From positions 1-41,018 of the forward strand of contig CABYFY010000012.1 of NCBI GenBank assembly GCA_902518355.1: a DNA stretch of 41,018 nucleotides, given 5' to 3'. Below the pieces are notes generated by a model that made no database searches, was not told where the DNA came from, and was given only the letters and a program-made list of their open reading frames with translations. The position numbers were made by a program, and so were the translations under genes. The DNA is from an uncultured Bacteroidota bacterium (GTDB taxonomy: Bacteria > Bacteroidota > Bacteroidia > Flavobacteriales > Flavobacteriaceae). Positions 24,558 to 36,584 of this stretch are shown here, in pieces (the first letter of the stretch is position 1; every line of letters starts with the position of its first letter).

Positions 24558-24752
24558 ATGACAGGAATTGTTAAATATGTTAAAGAATCTTTTGAAGAAC
24601 TAAAGTCACATGTGAGTTGGCCTGGTTTTAATGAAGGATTAAATTTAACGGTTTTAGTTGCTGTATTTTCAGTGATTTTTTCACTGATTATTTGGGGGTT
24701 AGATTCTATGTTCAGTAGAGTAATTAAAGAATTTTTTAATCTTATAAGTTAA
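24558..24752 (+). CDS. secE: Preprotein translocase subunit SecE
   Basis: 64-residue subunit of the SecYEG channel. Amphipathic N-terminal helix MTGIVKYVKESFEELKSHVSWP with the conserved W-P, followed by one membrane helix (about 32-54). The frame is open upstream through tRNA-Trp, but that portion is tRNA sequence; ATG 24558, 14 bases after the tRNA end, gives the family N-terminus. nusG follows six bases after the stop. Confidence 0.95.
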   Translation: MTGIVKYVKESFEELKSHVSWPGFNEGLNLTVLVAVFSVIFSLIIWGLDSMFSRVIKEFFNLIS

Positions 24753-24758
24753 ATATTT

Positions 24759-25316
24759 ATGTCTGAAAAAAATTCGCTTTTTAAATGGTATGTTGTTAGG
24801 GCTGTAAGTGGTCAAGAAAACAAGATTAAGACATATATTGAAAATGAGATTACCAGAGTTGGTATGGATAGCTTTATTGAGCAAATTCTTGTACCCTCTG
24901 AAAAGGTTGTTCAAATTAGAAATGGTAAAAAAGTTACTAAGGATAAAACATATTTTCCTGGTTACATTATGATTAAGGCTAACTTGACAGGTGAAGTTCC
25001 TCACATTATTAAATCTGTTACTAATGTTATAGGATTTTTAGGTGAGACAAAAGGTGGAGATCCTATTCCATTACGTCAAAGTGAAGTGAACAGAATGCTA
25101 GGTAAAGTTGATGAGTTATCCTTACAGGAAGAGTCTGATATAGTAATTCCTTTCATTCACGGTGAGAATGTTAAAGTTATTGATGGACCATTTAACGGAT
25201 TTGACGGAACAATAGAAAAAATAAACGAAGATAAGAGAAAACTTGAAGTTATGGTTAAAATCTTTGGAAGAAAAACTCCATTAGAACTTAGCTATATGCA
25301 AGTAGAAAAATTATAA
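24759..25316 (+). CDS. nusG: Transcription termination/antitermination factor NusG
   Basis: 185-residue RNA polymerase-associated factor. N-terminal NGN domain starts KWYVVRAVSGQENKIK; the C-terminal KOW domain carries VKVIDGPFNGFDGTIEKINE near 138-157 and ends in LSYMQVEKL. Full length. Sits in the usual secE-nusG-rplK order, overlapping neither gene. Confidence 0.97.
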   Translation: MSEKNSLFKWYVVRAVSGQENKIKTYIENEITRVGMDSFIEQILVPSEKVVQIRNGKKVTKDKTYFPGYIMIKANLTGEVPHIIKSVTNVIGFLGETKGGDPIPLRQSEVNRMLGKVDELSLQEESDIVIPFIHGENVKVIDGPFNGFDGTIEKINEDKRKLEVMVKIFGRKTPLELSYMQVEKL

Positions 25317-25380
25317 ATGTTACATAATATATGATTTTATTGCTTCCAATAATAGAATCATTGAAACTTAAATTAGTAAT

Positions 25381-25821
25381 ATGGCAAAAGAAATAGATAA
25401 AGTTCTCAAGTTACAAGTCAGAGGAGGTGCTGCAAATCCATCACCGCCTGTAGGACCTGCATTAGGTGCTGCTGGTGTGAATATTATGGATTTTTGTAAG
25501 CAGTTCAATGCTAGAACTCAGGACAAACCAGGAAAAGTTTTACCTGTAGTAATAAGTGTTTACAAAGATAAATCATTTGATTTTGTAATTAAGACACCAC
25601 CTGCTGCAGTTCAGCTATTAGAAGCTGCAAGGGTAAAAAAAGGTTCTGGTGAGCCAAATATTAATAAGGTTTCAAAGGTAACGTGGGACCAAGTAAAAGC
25701 AATTGCTGAAGATAAAATGGTAGATTTAAATGCATTTACAGTTGAATCTGCTATGAAAATGGTTGCTGGTACCGCGAGATCTATGGGTATAAATGTTAAG
25801 GGTGGTAAAGCCCCTGAATAA
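25381..25821 (+). CDS. rplK: 50S ribosomal protein uL11
   Basis: 146 residues, binds the GTPase-associated centre of 23S rRNA. Family signatures: [21 protein letters not shown] at 10-30 and the C-terminal rRNA-binding domain with [12 protein letters not shown]. Starts 64 bases after nusG; the gap holds no recognisable promoter or hairpin. rplA follows ten bases after the stop. Confidence 0.98.
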   Translation: MAKEIDKVLKLQVRGGAANPSPPVGPALGAAGVNIMDFCKQFNARTQDKPGKVLPVVISVYKDKSFDFVIKTPPAAVQLLEAARVKKGSGEPNINKVSKVTWDQVKAIAEDKMVDLNAFTVESAMKMVAGTARSMGINVKGGKAPE

Positions 25822-25831
25822 TTTAAACAAA

Positions 25832-26518
25832 ATGGGAAAATTAACTAAGAATAGAAAATTATCGGAAGCAAAAATTGATAATACTAAGTTGTATAATTTA
25901 GATGAAGCATGTTCTTTGATAAAAGATATTACTACAACAAAGTTTGACGCATCTGTTGATTTAGCTGTAAGATTAGGAGTAGATCCTAAAAAAGCTAATG
26001 AAATGGTAAGAGGTGTTGTTTCTCTTCCTAACGGAACTGGAAAAGACATGAAAGTTCTTGCATTGGTTTCACCTGATAAAGAGGATGAAGCAAAGAATGC
26101 TGGTGCTGATTACGTTGGACTTGATGAATATGTTGAAAAAATCAAAGGAGGTTGGACTGATGTTGATGTAATTGTAACTATGCCAAGTGTTATGGGTAAA
26201 TTAGGCCCACTAGGAAGAATATTAGGCCCTAGAGGCTTAATGCCAAATCCTAAAACTGGAACTGTTACCATGGATATTGCAAAGGCAGTTTCTGATGTTA
26301 AAGCGGGAAAGATTGACTTCAAGGTTGATAAAGCAGGTATTGTTCATGCTCCAATCGGAATGGTTTCTTTTTCATCTGATAAAATAGCTGGAAATGCAAG
26401 TGAATTAATTCAAACATTAATCAAACTTAAGCCAACAGGGGCTAAGGGAACTTACATTAAAAGCATTTTTATTTCATCAACTATGAGTCCAAGTTTAGCT
26501 ATTGACCCTAAAATATAA
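25832..26518 (+). CDS. rplA: 50S ribosomal protein uL1
   Basis: L1 stalk protein, 228 residues. I chose ATG 25832, giving [15 protein letters not shown]; a longer in-frame start at 25793 would lie inside rplK and add 13 residues not seen in the family. Typical motifs are [36 protein letters not shown] and the C-terminal [11 protein letters not shown]. rplJ starts eight bases after the stop. Confidence 0.97.
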   Translation: MGKLTKNRKLSEAKIDNTKLYNLDEACSLIKDITTTKFDASVDLAVRLGVDPKKANEMVRGVVSLPNGTGKDMKVLALVSPDKEDEAKNAGADYVGLDEYVEKIKGGWTDVDVIVTMPSVMGKLGPLGRILGPRGLMPNPKTGTVTMDIAKAVSDVKAGKIDFKVDKAGIVHAPIGMVSFSSDKIAGNASELIQTLIKLKPTGAKGTYIKSIFISSTMSPSLAIDPKI

Positions 26519-26526
26519 TTGTAATC

Positions 26527-27042
26527 ATGACTAGAGAAGAAAAATCAGTAGCGATTAACGAAATTCTTGATGTATTAAAGTCAAATCAAAATATTTATTT
26601 GACCGATATTTCAGGATTAAATGCTCTTGAAACATCAAATCTAAGAAGAATGTGTTTTAAAGCTGGTGTAAAATTATCAGTTGTCAAAAACACTTTGCTT
26701 GAAAAAGCAATGGATGATTCCGAAAAAGATTTTGGTGAATTAAAAGAAACGCTAAAAGGTAACACTTCAGTTATGATTGCTGAAGTAAGCAGTGCACCCG
26801 CTAAGGTCATAAAGAATTTCAGAAAAAAATCTGAAAGACCAATTTTAAAAGGTGCAATGATTGAGGAAGATATTTATATTGGTGATGATCATCTTGAAAC
26901 ATTATTTGCAATCAAATCTAAAGAAGAATTGATTGGAGATATTATCATGTTGTTACAATCACCTGCTAAAAATGTTATTTCTGCACTTTCATCAAGTGGA
27001 GGAAAGCTTTCAGGCATTCTTCATACATTATCAAACAAATAA
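26527..27042 (+). CDS. rplJ: 50S ribosomal protein uL10
   Basis: 171-residue base of the ribosomal stalk. N-terminal MTREEKSVAINEILDVLK, central SVVKNTLLEKAM and GNTSVMIAEV, C-terminal helix binding L12 dimers (IISALSSSGGKLSGILHTL). No room for an L10-binding leader in the eight-base gap before it, so any feedback site would lie upstream in the operon or inside rplA. rplL follows after 27 bases. Confidence 0.97.
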   Translation: MTREEKSVAINEILDVLKSNQNIYLTDISGLNALETSNLRRMCFKAGVKLSVVKNTLLEKAMDDSEKDFGELKETLKGNTSVMIAEVSSAPAKVIKNFRKKSERPILKGAMIEEDIYIGDDHLETLFAIKSKEELIGDIIMLLQSPAKNVISALSSSGGKLSGILHTLSNK

Positions 27043-27069
27043 ATAATAAAGTAATATAAAAATAGAAAA

Positions 27070-27447
27070 ATGGCAGATTTAAAAACTTTCGCAGAGCAGT
27101 TAGTGAACTTATCAGTAAAAGAAGTAAGTGAGTTAGCTGACATTTTAAAAAATGAATATGGTATTGAGCCAGCAGCAGCAGCTGTTGCAGCTCCTGCAGC
27201 AGCAGGTGGTGCGGGTGGTGATGCAGCTGAGGAAAAATCAGAATTTGATGTTGTTCTTACAGCAGCTGGTGGATCAAAACTTGCAGTTGTAAAATTGGTT
27301 AAAGAATTAACAGGTTTGGGTCTTAAGGATGCTAAAGAACTTGTTGATGGAGCACCAAAAACAATCAAAGAAGCAGTAAGTAAAGACGAAGCTGAAGGAT
27401 TTAAAAAATCTTTAGAAGAAGCTGGAGCTGAGGTTGAACTTAAATAA
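27070..27447 (+). CDS. rplL: 50S ribosomal protein bL12 (L7/L12)
   Basis: 125 residues. N-terminal dimerisation domain (about 1-35), Ala/Gly-rich hinge (about 37-55) and factor-binding C-terminal domain with [23 protein letters not shown] near 77-99. Hinge codons are rich in GCA repeats. A 10-base-pair hairpin with a short T run lies 19 bases after its stop, before rpoB. Confidence 0.98.
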   Translation: MADLKTFAEQLVNLSVKEVSELADILKNEYGIEPAAAAVAAPAAAGGAGGDAAEEKSEFDVVLTAAGGSKLAVVKLVKELTGLGLKDAKELVDGAPKTIKEAVSKDEAEGFKKSLEEAGAEVELK

Positions 27448-27466
27448 GTTTAACTTTATTCAAATT

Positions 27467-27506
27467 AAGGCATAGTTATAGATTAGAATTTATTACTATG
27501 CCTTTT
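27467..27506 (+). terminator. Attenuator-like hairpin between rplL and rpoB
   Basis: Perfect stem AAGGCATAGT (27467-27476) / ACTATGCCTT (27495-27504), 18-base loop, then TT. In E. coli a partial terminator at the same place lowers rpoBC relative to ribosomal protein genes; the same job is likely here. The T run is short (four), consistent with partial read-through. Confidence 0.7.
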
Positions 27507-27554
27507 GGTGTACTTAACTGATTTTCATTATTCATTTTTTAAAAACAAAACTAT

Positions 27555-30500
27555 ATGTCGACTAGATTAGCTGAAAGAATTAATTTTTCATCAATAAAGA
27601 ATGCAAGTAAATATCCAGACTTTTTGGATATACAAATCAAATCTTTTAAAGATTTCTTTCAATTAGAAACAAAATCAGATGAACGTGGTGAGGAGGGTTT
27701 ATATAATACTTTTCAGGATAATTTTCCTATTACTGATGCTAGAAATCAGTTTGTTTTAGAGTTCCTGGATTACTTTGTTGATCCACCTAGATATTCAATT
27801 CAAGAGTGTATTGAAAGAGGACTAACCTACAGTGTTCCTTTAAAAGCGAGATTAAAGTTGTATTGTACTGATCCTGAGCACGAAGATTTTGAAACAATTG
27901 TCCAAGATGTATATTTAGGTACTATCCCATATATGACCCCTAGTGGTACGTTTTGTATCAATGGTGCAGAAAGAGTTGTGGTTTCTCAATTACACAGATC
28001 ACCTGGTGTATTTTTTGGTCAATCTTTTCATGCAAACGGAACTAAGTTATATTCTGCCCGTGTTATTCCTTTTAAAGGATCATGGATTGAATTTGCAACT
28101 GACATTAATAGTGTTATGTATGCCTATATTGACAGAAAAAAGAAGTTACCTGTAACAACTTTATTCAGAGCTATTGGATACGAAAGAGATAAAGACATCT
28201 TAGAAATATTTGATTTAGCTGAAGAAATTAAGGTTTCAAAAGCAAATCTTAAAAAATACTATGGAAGAAAACTTGCTGCTCGTGTTTTAAATACATGGCA
28301 TGAAGATTTTGTTGATGAAGACACTGGAGAAGTAGTTTCTATTGAAAGAAATGAAATAGTTCTAGATAGAGATACTGAAATCGATAAAGACAATGTTGAA
28401 GAAATTATTGAAGCAGGTGTCAAAACAGTTCTAATTCACAAAGAAATTACTCAGCAGGGTGAATACGCAATTATTCATAATACATTGCAAAAAGATCCTA
28501 CAAATTCTGAAAAAGAAGCCGTAGAACACATATACAGGCAGTTAAGAAATGCTGAACCGCCAGACGAAGAAACAGCAAGAGGTATCATTGATAAATTATT
28601 TTTTAGCGATCAAAGATATAATCTTGGAGATGTTGGTAGATATAGAATGAATAAAAAACTTGGTTTGGATATTGGAATGGACAAACAAGTTTTAACAACT
28701 GAAGACATAATTACAATTATCAAGTACTTGATTGAACTTATCAATTCTAAAGCTGAAATAGATGATATTGATCATTTATCAAATAGAAGAGTAAGAACAG
28801 TTGGAGAACAGCTTTCATCACAATTTGGTGTAGGTCTTGCACGAATGGCTAGAACTATTAGAGAAAGAATGAATGTTCGTGACAACGAGGTATTTACTCC
28901 AATTGATCTGATTAATGCTAAAACATTATCATCTGTTATTAATTCATTTTTTGGAACAAATCAGCTTTCACAATTCATGGATCAAACGAATCCACTTGCT
29001 GAGATAACACATAAAAGAAGATTATCAGCTTTAGGACCCGGAGGTCTTTCTAGAGAAAGAGCTGGATTTGAAGTTCGAGATGTACATTATACACATTATG
29101 GAAGACTATGCCCTATTGAAACTCCCGAAGGTCCAAATATCGGTTTAATTTCATCTCTTGGTGTATTTGCTAAGATTAATAATATGGGCTTCATCGAAAC
29201 TCCCTACAGAAAAGTAAAAGATGGAGTTGTTGATTTAAAATCAGACCCTATTTATTTAAGTGCTGAGGAAGAGGAAAACAAACTGATAGCTCAATCAAAT
29301 ATAAATGTTGATAAGTTTGGTAAAATACTAGATGATAAGGTAATTGCTAGACAAGAGGGTGATTTCCCGTTAACCGAGCCTACAAATGTTCATTACACTG
29401 ATGTTGCTCCAAATCAAATTGCATCAATTTCTGCATCTTTGATACCATTTTTAGAACATGATGATGCAAACCGTGCACTTATGGGATCTAATATGATGCG
29501 TCAAGCTGTTCCTTTATTATTACCACAATCTCCTATTGTTGGTACTGGATTAGAAAAGCAAGTTGCTTCTGATTCTAGGGTACTTATTAACGCGGAAGCA
29601 GATGGAGTTGTTGAGTATGTTGATGCAGAAGAGATTACAATCAAATATAATAGAAATAAGGCTGAAGTTTTAACAAGTTTTGACTCTGAGACAGTTACAT
29701 ATAAACTTACAAAGTTCAAAAAGACTAATCAAGGTACGTGTGTAAATTTAAAATCTATAGTTTCAAAAGGTGATAAAGTTTCAAAAGGCCAAGTTCTATG
29801 TGAGGGATATGCAACAAACAACGGAGAATTAGCACTTGGAAGAAATATTCAAGTAGCTTTCATGCCATGGAAAGGTTATAATTTTGAAGATGCGATTGTT
29901 ATTTCTGAAAAGGTTGTAAGGGATGATGTATTTACATCAATTCATATTGATGAGTACTCAATAGAGGTTAGAGATACAAAACTTGGAAATGAAGAATTAA
30001 CAAATGATATTCCAAATGTTTCTGAAGAAGCTACTAAAGATCTAGATGAAAATGGAATGATCAGAATTGGAGCTGAAATTAATGCTGGTGATATTTTGAT
30101 TGGAAAAATCACCCCAAAAGGTGAAAGTGATCCAACACCTGAAGAAAAGTTACTTAGGGCCATTTTTGGAGACAAAGCAGGTGATGTTAAAGATGCATCT
30201 TTGAAGGCTCCACCATCTCTAAATGGTATTGTAATTGATAAGAAATTATTTGCAAGATCAGTTAAGGACAAGAGAAAGAGAATCCAAGATAAAGAAGATC
30301 TTAAATTACTTGAAGACTCATATGATGTTAAGTTTTCTGAGCTTAAAAGTATTTTGGTTGAAAAACTTTACAGCGTTTTAAGCGGTAAAACTTCTCAAGG
30401 TGTATTTAATGATCTTGGTGAAGAAGTTTTTCCAAAAGGAAAAAAGTTTACTCAAAAAATGTTGAATTCAGCTGACGATTTTGCCCACCTAGTATCAACT

Positions 30501-31367
30501 AAATGGGTTACAGATAAGTCAACAAATGATACTGTTTCTCAAATTATTCATAATTATAAGATTAAAGAAAATGATCTACAGGGTTCATTAAGACGAGAGA
30601 AATTTACAATCTCAGTTGGTGACGAGTTACCTTCTGGTATTTTAAAGTTAGCTAAAGTATATATAGCAAAGAAGAGAAAACTTAAAGTTGGTGACAAAAT
30701 GGCTGGTAGACATGGTAACAAGGGTATTGTTGCTAAAATTGTAAGAGAAGAGGATATGCCATTTTTGGAAGATGGTAAGCCAGTTGATATAGTATTAAAC
30801 CCACTTGGTGTACCATCAAGGATGAATATCGGACAGATTTACGAGACAGTTCTTGGTTGGGCTGGTTTAAAGCTTGATAAAAAATATGCTACACCTATTT
30901 TCGATGGTGCTTCAATTGATGAAATTAATAAAATTACTGATGAAGCAGGATTACCTAAGTTTGGTCATACTTATCTACATGACGGAGGTACTGGTGAGAA
31001 ATTTGATCAACCCGCTACCGTTGGAGTTATTTACATGCTTAAGCTAGGTCATATGGTTGATGATAAAATGCATTCCAGATCAATAGGACCATATTCATTA
31101 ATCACTCAACAACCATTGGGTGGAAAGGCTCAATTTGGTGGACAAAGATTCGGAGAAATGGAGGTTTGGGCACTTGAAGCTTACGGTGCTTCCAGTACAC
31201 TTAGAGAAATCCTCACTGTAAAATCAGATGATGTAGTAGGAAGAGCTAAAACATATGAGGCTATTGTGAAGGGCGAATCGATGCCTACACCTGGATTACC
31301 AGAGTCATTCAATGTATTAATGCATGAGTTAAAAGGACTTGGACTAGATATAAGATTAGAAGAATAA
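27555..31367 (+). CDS. rpoB: RNA polymerase subunit beta
   Basis: 1270 residues, full length for Bacteroidetes. The rifampicin-pocket segment starts at F465 ([20 protein letters not shown]) with Q473, D476, H486 and S491 equivalent to E. coli Q513, D516, H526 and S531, so no classical resistance substitution; E. coli S522 is A482 here, a common natural state in the phylum. Conserved late motifs are [27 protein letters not shown] and the C-terminal [18 protein letters not shown]. It precedes rpoC by 19 bases and follows an attenuator-like hairpin. Confidence 0.99.
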   Translation: MSTRLAERINFSSIKNASKYPDFLDIQIKSFKDFFQLETKSDERGEEGLYNTFQDNFPITDARNQFVLEFLDYFVDPPRYSIQECIERGLTYSVPLKARLKLYCTDPEHEDFETIVQDVYLGTIPYMTPSGTFCINGAERVVVSQLHRSPGVFFGQSFHANGTKLYSARVIPFKGSWIEFATDINSVMYAYIDRKKKLPVTTLFRAIGYERDKDILEIFDLAEEIKVSKANLKKYYGRKLAARVLNTWHEDFVDEDTGEVVSIERNEIVLDRDTEIDKDNVEEIIEAGVKTVLIHKEITQQGEYAIIHNTLQKDPTNSEKEAVEHIYRQLRNAEPPDEETARGIIDKLFFSDQRYNLGDVGRYRMNKKLGLDIGMDKQVLTTEDIITIIKYLIELINSKAEIDDIDHLSNRRVRTVGEQLSSQFGVGLARMARTIRERMNVRDNEVFTPIDLINAKTLSSVINSFFGTNQLSQFMDQTNPLAEITHKRRLSALGPGGLSRERAGFEVRDVHYTHYGRLCPIETPEGPNIGLISSLGVFAKINNMGFIETPYRKVKDGVVDLKSDPIYLSAEEEENKLIAQSNINVDKFGKILDDKVIARQEGDFPLTEPTNVHYTDVAPNQIASISASLIPFLEHDDANRALMGSNMMRQAVPLLLPQSPIVGTGLEKQVASDSRVLINAEADGVVEYVDAEEITIKYNRNKAEVLTSFDSETVTYKLTKFKKTNQGTCVNLKSIVSKGDKVSKGQVLCEGYATNNGELALGRNIQVAFMPWKGYNFEDAIVISEKVVRDDVFTSIHIDEYSIEVRDTKLGNEELTNDIPNVSEEATKDLDENGMIRIGAEINAGDILIGKITPKGESDPTPEEKLLRAIFGDKAGDVKDASLKAPPSLNGIVIDKKLFARSVKDKRKRIQDKEDLKLLEDSYDVKFSELKSILVEKLYSVLSGKTSQGVFNDLGEEVFPKGKKFTQKMLNSADDFAHLVSTKWVTDKSTNDTVSQIIHNYKIKENDLQGSLRREKFTISVGDELPSGILKLAKVYIAKKRKLKVGDKMAGRHGNKGIVAKIVREEDMPFLEDGKPVDIVLNPLGVPSRMNIGQIYETVLGWAGLKLDKKYATPIFDGASIDEINKITDEAGLPKFGHTYLHDGGTGEKFDQPATVGVIYMLKLGHMVDDKMHSRSIGPYSLITQQPLGGKAQFGGQRFGEMEVWALEAYGASSTLREILTVKSDDVVGRAKTYEAIVKGESMPTPGLPESFNVLMHELKGLGLDIRLEE

Positions 31368-31386
31368 TAAATTTTACACACGAATT

Positions 31387-34300
31387 ATGCGTAGAAAAAA
31401 AGATAATACTGCAATTAAATTTAATAAAATCTCTATTGGTTTGGGTTCCCCGGAATCTATATTATCGGCTTCGAGAGGAGAGGTATTAAAACCTGAAACT
31501 ATTAATTACAGGACTCATAAGCCCGAAAGGGATGGTTTATTCTGTGAAAGAATTTTTGGACCTGTCAGAGATTATGAGTGTGCATGTGGTAAATACAAGA
31601 GAATTAGATACAAAGGGATTGTTTGTGATAGATGTGGGGTTGAAGTAACTGAAAAAAAGGTCAGAAGAGACAGAATAGGACATATTAATTTAGTTGTTCC
31701 TGTTGCACACATATGGTACTTCAGATCATTACCTAACAAAATAGGATACCTTTTAGGTCTTCCTTCCAAAAAACTTGATATGATTATCTACTATGAAAGA
31801 TATGTGGTAATCCAACCAGGTAGCGCTAAAAATATTGAAGGAGAACCATTAAATAAAATGGATTTCCTTACAGAAGAGGAGTATTTAAGTGTTTTAGACT
31901 CTTTACCGCCAGAAAACATGTATTTAGATGACAGTGATCCTGAAAAATTTATCGCTAAAATGGGTGCTGAATGTTTAATTGAGTTATTATCTAGAATTGA
32001 CCTAGATGGACTCTCTTATGAGCTTAGAGATAAAGCTAATAATGAAACTTCAAAACAACGTAAAACTGAGGCGTTGAAAAGATTACAAGTTGTCGAGTCA
32101 TTTAGAGAGGGTAACTTAAATCGAGAAAATTTACCTGAGTGGATGATTATGAAGGCTATACCGGTAATTCCACCCGAATTAAGGCCTTTAGTTCCACTTG
32201 ATGGTGGTAGATTTGCGACATCAGATTTAAATGATCTATACAGAAGAGTTATTATCAGAAACAATAGGCTTAAGAGACTAATTGAAATTAAAGCACCTGA
32301 GGTTATTTTAAGAAATGAAAAAAGGATGTTACAAGAATCAGTTGATTCTTTATTTGACAATACAAGAAAGTCGTCTGCTGTAAAAACAGAGTCTAACAGA
32401 CCGTTAAAATCTCTGTCCGATTCTCTGAAAGGTAAGCAGGGTAGGTTTAGACAAAATTTATTAGGAAAAAGAGTTGACTATTCAGCAAGATCTGTTATCG
32501 TTGTAGGTCCTGATTTAAAGCTATTTGAATGCGGTCTTCCAAAAAATATGGCAGCTGAATTATACAAGCCTTTTATTATCAGAAAATTGATGGAAAGAGG
32601 GATTGTTAAAACTGTTAAATCTGCAAGAAAAATCATTGACAAAAGAGATCCTGTAGTTTGGGATATTCTAGAAAATGTTTTAAGAGGTCATCCTGTTTTA
32701 TTAAACAGAGCACCTACACTTCACAGATTAGGAATTCAAGCATTTCAGCCAAAATTAATCGAAGGTAAAGCGATACAATTACATCCGCTGGTATGTACTG
32801 CATTTAATGCAGATTTTGATGGTGATCAGATGGCAGTTCATTTACCACTTGGTCCAGAAGCTATATTGGAGGCTCAACTTCTTATGTTAGCTTCACATAA
32901 CATTTTAAACCCTGCAAATGGATCACCTATTACTGTTCCTTCTCAGGACATGGTACTTGGTCTATACTATATGACTAAACAAAAATTATCAACTGATGAT
33001 GTTAAAGTAATTGGTGAAGGCCTTACATTCTACTCTCCTGAAGAGGTCGTAATTGCATACAATGAAAATAAAGTCGATTTAAACGCAACCATCAAGGTAA
33101 AAACAAAGGATTTAGATTCTAATAATGAATTAGTAGATAAAATAATTGACACAACTGTTGGTAGAGTTCTATTTAATGAAAAAGTTCCAGAAAGAGCTGG
33201 TTTTATAAATGAGGTACTTACAAAAAAATCCTTAAGAGATATAATTGGAGATATTTTAAAGATTACTAGTGTTCCTGAAACAGCTGAATTTCTTGATGAA
33301 ATAAAAACTCTAGGTTATAAGTTTGCTTTCCAAGGAGGCTTATCATTTAGTCTTGGAGATATAATTATTCCTAACGAGAAATTTGAAATGATAAACTCTG
33401 CAAATAAGCAGGTAGATGCTATTAGGTCAAATTATAATATGGGTCTAATTACTAACAATGAAAGATACAATCAGGTAATTGATATTTGGACTTCCACTAA
33501 CGCAGAATTGACAGAATTATCAATGAAAAGGATTAGGGAAGATCAACAAGGATTCAATTCTGTTTATATGATGTTAGATTCTGGTGCAAGAGGTTCTAAA
33601 GAACAAATTAGACAGCTTACCGGAATGAGAGGTCTAATGGCAAAACCAAAAAAATCTACTGCTGGAGGTGGAGAAATTATCGAGAATCCAATTCTTTCGA
33701 ATTTTAAAGAAGGTCTTTCAATTTTAGAATATTTTATATCAACCCACGGAGCAAGAAAAGGTCTAGCAGATACAGCATTGAAAACCGCTGATGCTGGTTA
33801 TTTAACAAGAAGATTGGTTGATGTTTCTCAAGATGTTATTATAACCGAGGATGATTGCGGAACTTTAAGAGGAATAAATGTCTCGGCTTTAAAGAAAAAT
33901 GAAGAAGTTGTTGAGAAACTCGGAGATAGAATAGTTGGTAGAACATCACTACAAGATGTATATGATCCTATAACTGGTGAATTACTTGTAAAATCAGGGG
34001 AACTAATCAACGAGTTGATTGCTGATAAAATTGAGAACTCATCGGTTGAAACAGTTGAGGTTAGGTCTGCTTTAACATGTGAATCTAAGAGAGGAATATG
34101 TGCAAAATGTTATGGGAGAAATCTTGCAACAGGAAAAGATGTTCAAATGGGGGAAGCAGTCGGAGTAGTTGCGGCTCAATCTATTGGTGAGCCTGGTACA
34201 CAGTTAACACTTAGAACATTCCATGTGGGTGGTATTGCAGGGAATATTTCTGAAGAAAATAGCGTTATTTCTAAATTTGACGGTAATATTGAAATAGAAG

Positions 34301-35694
34301 ATTTAAAGACTGTTAAAGGTAAGAATAATGAAGGTGAAGAGGTTGAGATTGTAATTTCTAGAACTTCTGAAATCAAAATTTCTGATCCTAATACAGGATT
34401 AACCTTAAGTAATAATAATATTCCTTATGGATCTTTTCTCTATGTGAAAAATAAGAAAAAGATCAAAAAGGGAACGCTTGTTTGTGAATGGGATCCATAT
34501 AATGGAGTTATTATTTCAGATTACGCTGGAAAAATTAGTTATGAAAACATAGAACAAGGACTGACTTATGAAGTTGAAATTGACGAGCAAACTGGTTTTC
34601 AGGAAAAAGTAATAATCGAATCTAGAAATAAAAAGCTAATCCCTACATTACACGTTAAAAATTCTAAGAATGAAATTATAAGATCATATAACCTTCCGGT
34701 AGGTGCACACCTAGTTGTTAACGATGGTGACAAAATTGACTTAGGAAAAATATTGGTTAAAATTCCAAGAAAGTCAGCAAAAACAGGTGATATAACTGGT
34801 GGATTACCCAGAGTTACCGAATTATTTGAAGCTAGAAATCCATCCAATCCAGCAATTGTAAGTGAGATTGATGGTGTGGTCTCTTTTGGAAAAATCAAAA
34901 GAGGTAATAGGGAAATTATAATTGAAGCTAAAACTGGTGAGGTAAGAAAATATTTAATAAAACTTTCAAATCAAATATTGGTACAAGAAAATGATTTTGT
35001 AAAGGCTGGAACTCCAATGTCTGAAGGTTCAATAACTCCTAATGATATATTAAATATTAAAGGTCCTTCCGCTGTACAGCAATATTTGGTCAATGAGGTC
35101 CAAGAAGTATACAGGTTACAAGGTGTGAAAATAAATGATAAGCACTTTGAAGTTGTTGTTAGACAAATGATGAGAAAAGTAAAAATTCAAGATTCGGGAG
35201 ATACTATTTTCCTACAAGATCAATTAGTTCATAAATCAGATTTTATTGATGAGAATGACAGTATATATGGAAAGAAAATAGTTGAAGATGCAGGCGATTC
35301 AGAAACATTCAAGGTTGGTCAAATAATTTCCTCTAGAGATTTCAGAGACGAAAATTCAATCTTAAAAAGAGAGGATAAGAATTTGGTTGTTGCTAGAGAT
35401 GCTAGACCGGCTACAGCGACTCCGATTTTACAGGGAATTACAAAAGCCTCTTTACAAACTAAATCATTTATTTCTGCTGCTTCATTCCAGGAAACAACTA
35501 AGGTTCTTAATGAATCTGCTGTGAATGCAAGAGTTGACTATCTTGATGGTTTAAAAGAAAATGTAATTGTCGGACATAGAATTCCTGCTGGTACTGGACT
35601 TAGGAGGTATGATGATATTCTAGTCGGTTCAAAGGAAAGCTATGATGAACTGATGGATACTTCTATGCCGGATCAGGAAATGAATACTAATTAA
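31387..35694 (+). CDS. rpoC: RNA polymerase subunit beta'
   Basis: 1435 residues, full length. N-terminal zinc site [20 protein letters not shown] (about 65-84), catalytic Mg2+ loop NADFDGDQ at 474-481, bridge-helix region with [19 protein letters not shown], second zinc site [15 protein letters not shown], and the trigger-loop flank [22 protein letters not shown]-terminal [16 protein letters not shown]. The DUF3467 gene starts seven bases after the stop. Confidence 0.99.
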   Translation: MRRKKDNTAIKFNKISIGLGSPESILSASRGEVLKPETINYRTHKPERDGLFCERIFGPVRDYECACGKYKRIRYKGIVCDRCGVEVTEKKVRRDRIGHINLVVPVAHIWYFRSLPNKIGYLLGLPSKKLDMIIYYERYVVIQPGSAKNIEGEPLNKMDFLTEEEYLSVLDSLPPENMYLDDSDPEKFIAKMGAECLIELLSRIDLDGLSYELRDKANNETSKQRKTEALKRLQVVESFREGNLNRENLPEWMIMKAIPVIPPELRPLVPLDGGRFATSDLNDLYRRVIIRNNRLKRLIEIKAPEVILRNEKRMLQESVDSLFDNTRKSSAVKTESNRPLKSLSDSLKGKQGRFRQNLLGKRVDYSARSVIVVGPDLKLFECGLPKNMAAELYKPFIIRKLMERGIVKTVKSARKIIDKRDPVVWDILENVLRGHPVLLNRAPTLHRLGIQAFQPKLIEGKAIQLHPLVCTAFNADFDGDQMAVHLPLGPEAILEAQLLMLASHNILNPANGSPITVPSQDMVLGLYYMTKQKLSTDDVKVIGEGLTFYSPEEVVIAYNENKVDLNATIKVKTKDLDSNNELVDKIIDTTVGRVLFNEKVPERAGFINEVLTKKSLRDIIGDILKITSVPETAEFLDEIKTLGYKFAFQGGLSFSLGDIIIPNEKFEMINSANKQVDAIRSNYNMGLITNNERYNQVIDIWTSTNAELTELSMKRIREDQQGFNSVYMMLDSGARGSKEQIRQLTGMRGLMAKPKKSTAGGGEIIENPILSNFKEGLSILEYFISTHGARKGLADTALKTADAGYLTRRLVDVSQDVIITEDDCGTLRGINVSALKKNEEVVEKLGDRIVGRTSLQDVYDPITGELLVKSGELINELIADKIENSSVETVEVRSALTCESKRGICAKCYGRNLATGKDVQMGEAVGVVAAQSIGEPGTQLTLRTFHVGGIAGNISEENSVISKFDGNIEIEDLKTVKGKNNEGEEVEIVISRTSEIKISDPNTGLTLSNNNIPYGSFLYVKNKKKIKKGTLVCEWDPYNGVIISDYAGKISYENIEQGLTYEVEIDEQTGFQEKVIIESRNKKLIPTLHVKNSKNEIIRSYNLPVGAHLVVNDGDKIDLGKILVKIPRKSAKTGDITGGLPRVTELFEARNPSNPAIVSEIDGVVSFGKIKRGNREIIIEAKTGEVRKYLIKLSNQILVQENDFVKAGTPMSEGSITPNDILNIKGPSAVQQYLVNEVQEVYRLQGVKINDKHFEVVVRQMMRKVKIQDSGDTIFLQDQLVHKSDFIDENDSIYGKKIVEDAGDSETFKVGQIISSRDFRDENSILKREDKNLVVARDARPATATPILQGITKASLQTKSFISAASFQETTKVLNESAVNARVDYLDGLKENVIVGHRIPAGTGLRRYDDILVGSKESYDELMDTSMPDQEMNTN

Positions 35695-35701
35695 TTTTTT
35701 G

Positions 35702-36013
35702 ATGGAAAAAAATAAAGATTCTAAGGGTAAGATTAATATTGAGCTTGATGAAAAAGTCGCTGAAGGTATTTATTCAAATTTGGCTATTATTAATCATTCG
35801 GTTTCTGAGTTTGTAATAGATTTTGTTTCTATAATGCCAGGATCTCCAAAAAATAAAGTAAAGTCAAGAATTATCATAACTCCTCAGCATGCAAAAAAAT
35901 TAGCTAAGGCCTTAAACGATAATATTAGTAGATTTGAGGATAATTTTGGATCTATTAAAGACTATGATAACCCAAAGTTTCAATTAAATTTTGGTCCAAC
36001 AGGCAAAGCTTAA
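35702..36013 (+). CDS. DUF3467 protein
   Basis: Function unknown; 103 residues. Residues about 15-90 match the DUF3467 pattern common in Bacteroidetes: an opening INIELDEKVAEGIYSNLAIINHS, EFVIDFVSIMPG near 38-49, then SRIIITPQHAKKLAKALNDNI near 57-77. The start is ATG 35702; a TTG directly before it adds only one residue. It sits seven bases after rpoC and probably rides on the rpoBC transcript, a neighbourhood often seen in Flavobacteriia. No membrane or export signal. Confidence 0.9.
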   Translation: MEKNKDSKGKINIELDEKVAEGIYSNLAIINHSVSEFVIDFVSIMPGSPKNKVKSRIIITPQHAKKLAKALNDNISRFEDNFGSIKDYDNPKFQLNFGPTGKA

Positions 36014-36041
36014 TTTATTAGGTTTATTGAATTTACCTTTT

Positions 36042-36049
36042 TACTTTTG
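36042..36049 (+). promoter_or_regulatory. Candidate -7 box (TACTTTTG) for idi
   Basis: Exact TAnnTTTG ending four bases before the idi ATG, so a transcript from it would be leaderless or nearly so. No TTG at the right distance; AT-rich chance matches are possible. Confidence 0.4.
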
Positions 36050-36053
36050 AAGT

Positions 36054-36584
36054 ATGCAGGAGGAAAAAGTTGTTTTAGTTGATAAATTTGATAATCAAGT
36101 AGGATTAATGCCAAAAATGGAAGCTCACCTGAAAGGATTACTTCACAGAGCTTTTTCTGTAATTATTTTTGATGGTAGAGGAAGAATATTACTTCAAAAA
36201 AGGGCTTCAACTAAATACCATACCCCTAATCTTTGGTCTAATACTTGCTGTAGTCATCAGAGGGAAGGAGAGGATAATATTAGTGCAGGAAAAAGACGTC
36301 TAAAAGAGGAGATGGGTTTTGTTACAGACCTATATAATTTTGACTCCTTTATATATAAGGTTGAGTTCTCAAATGGCCTAATCGAACATGAAAAAGATCA
36401 TATTTTATTAGGAGTTTTCCATGGTAATCCTGTCCCCAACAAAGATGAAGTAGATGAATGGAAATGGATAGATATTGACGAATTAATCATAGATTTCAGA
36501 AAAAACCCTGAAATATATACAGCTTGGTTTAGAATTATTTTAGATAAATACTCAAAAACTTTAAAACAATGGAAATTACAGTAA
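36054..36584 (+). CDS. idi: Isopentenyl-diphosphate delta-isomerase, type 1
   Basis: Interconverts IPP and DMAPP, supplying isoprenoids including the carotenoids from which retinal is made. The 176-residue Nudix-fold protein has metal ligands H25, H31 and H68, catalytic C66 in NTCCSH, the Nudix-like AGKRRLKEEMG near 78-88, and E111/E113 in IEHEKD matching E114/E116 of E. coli. The last 16 bases overlap the QueD/PTPS gene. Forms a run with QueD and a cupin; there is no evident functional link among the three. Confidence 0.96.
   Translation: MQEEKVVLVDKFDNQVGLMPKMEAHLKGLLHRAFSVIIFDGRGRILLQKRASTKYHTPNLWSNTCCSHQREGEDNISAGKRRLKEEMGFVTDLYNFDSFIYKVEFSNGLIEHEKDHILLGVFHGNPVPNKDEVDEWKWIDIDELIIDFRKNPEIYTAWFRIILDKYSKTLKQWKLQ

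Noticed and set aside
27021-27368. Ala/Pro-rich minus-strand open frame opposite rplL
   Set aside because: A shadow produced by the GCA-rich hinge codons of rplL.
28948-29030. Possible rifampicin-resistance change in rpoB (Ala at E. coli position 522)
   Set aside because: The main contact residues are unchanged and Ala here is a common natural state in Bacteroidetes.
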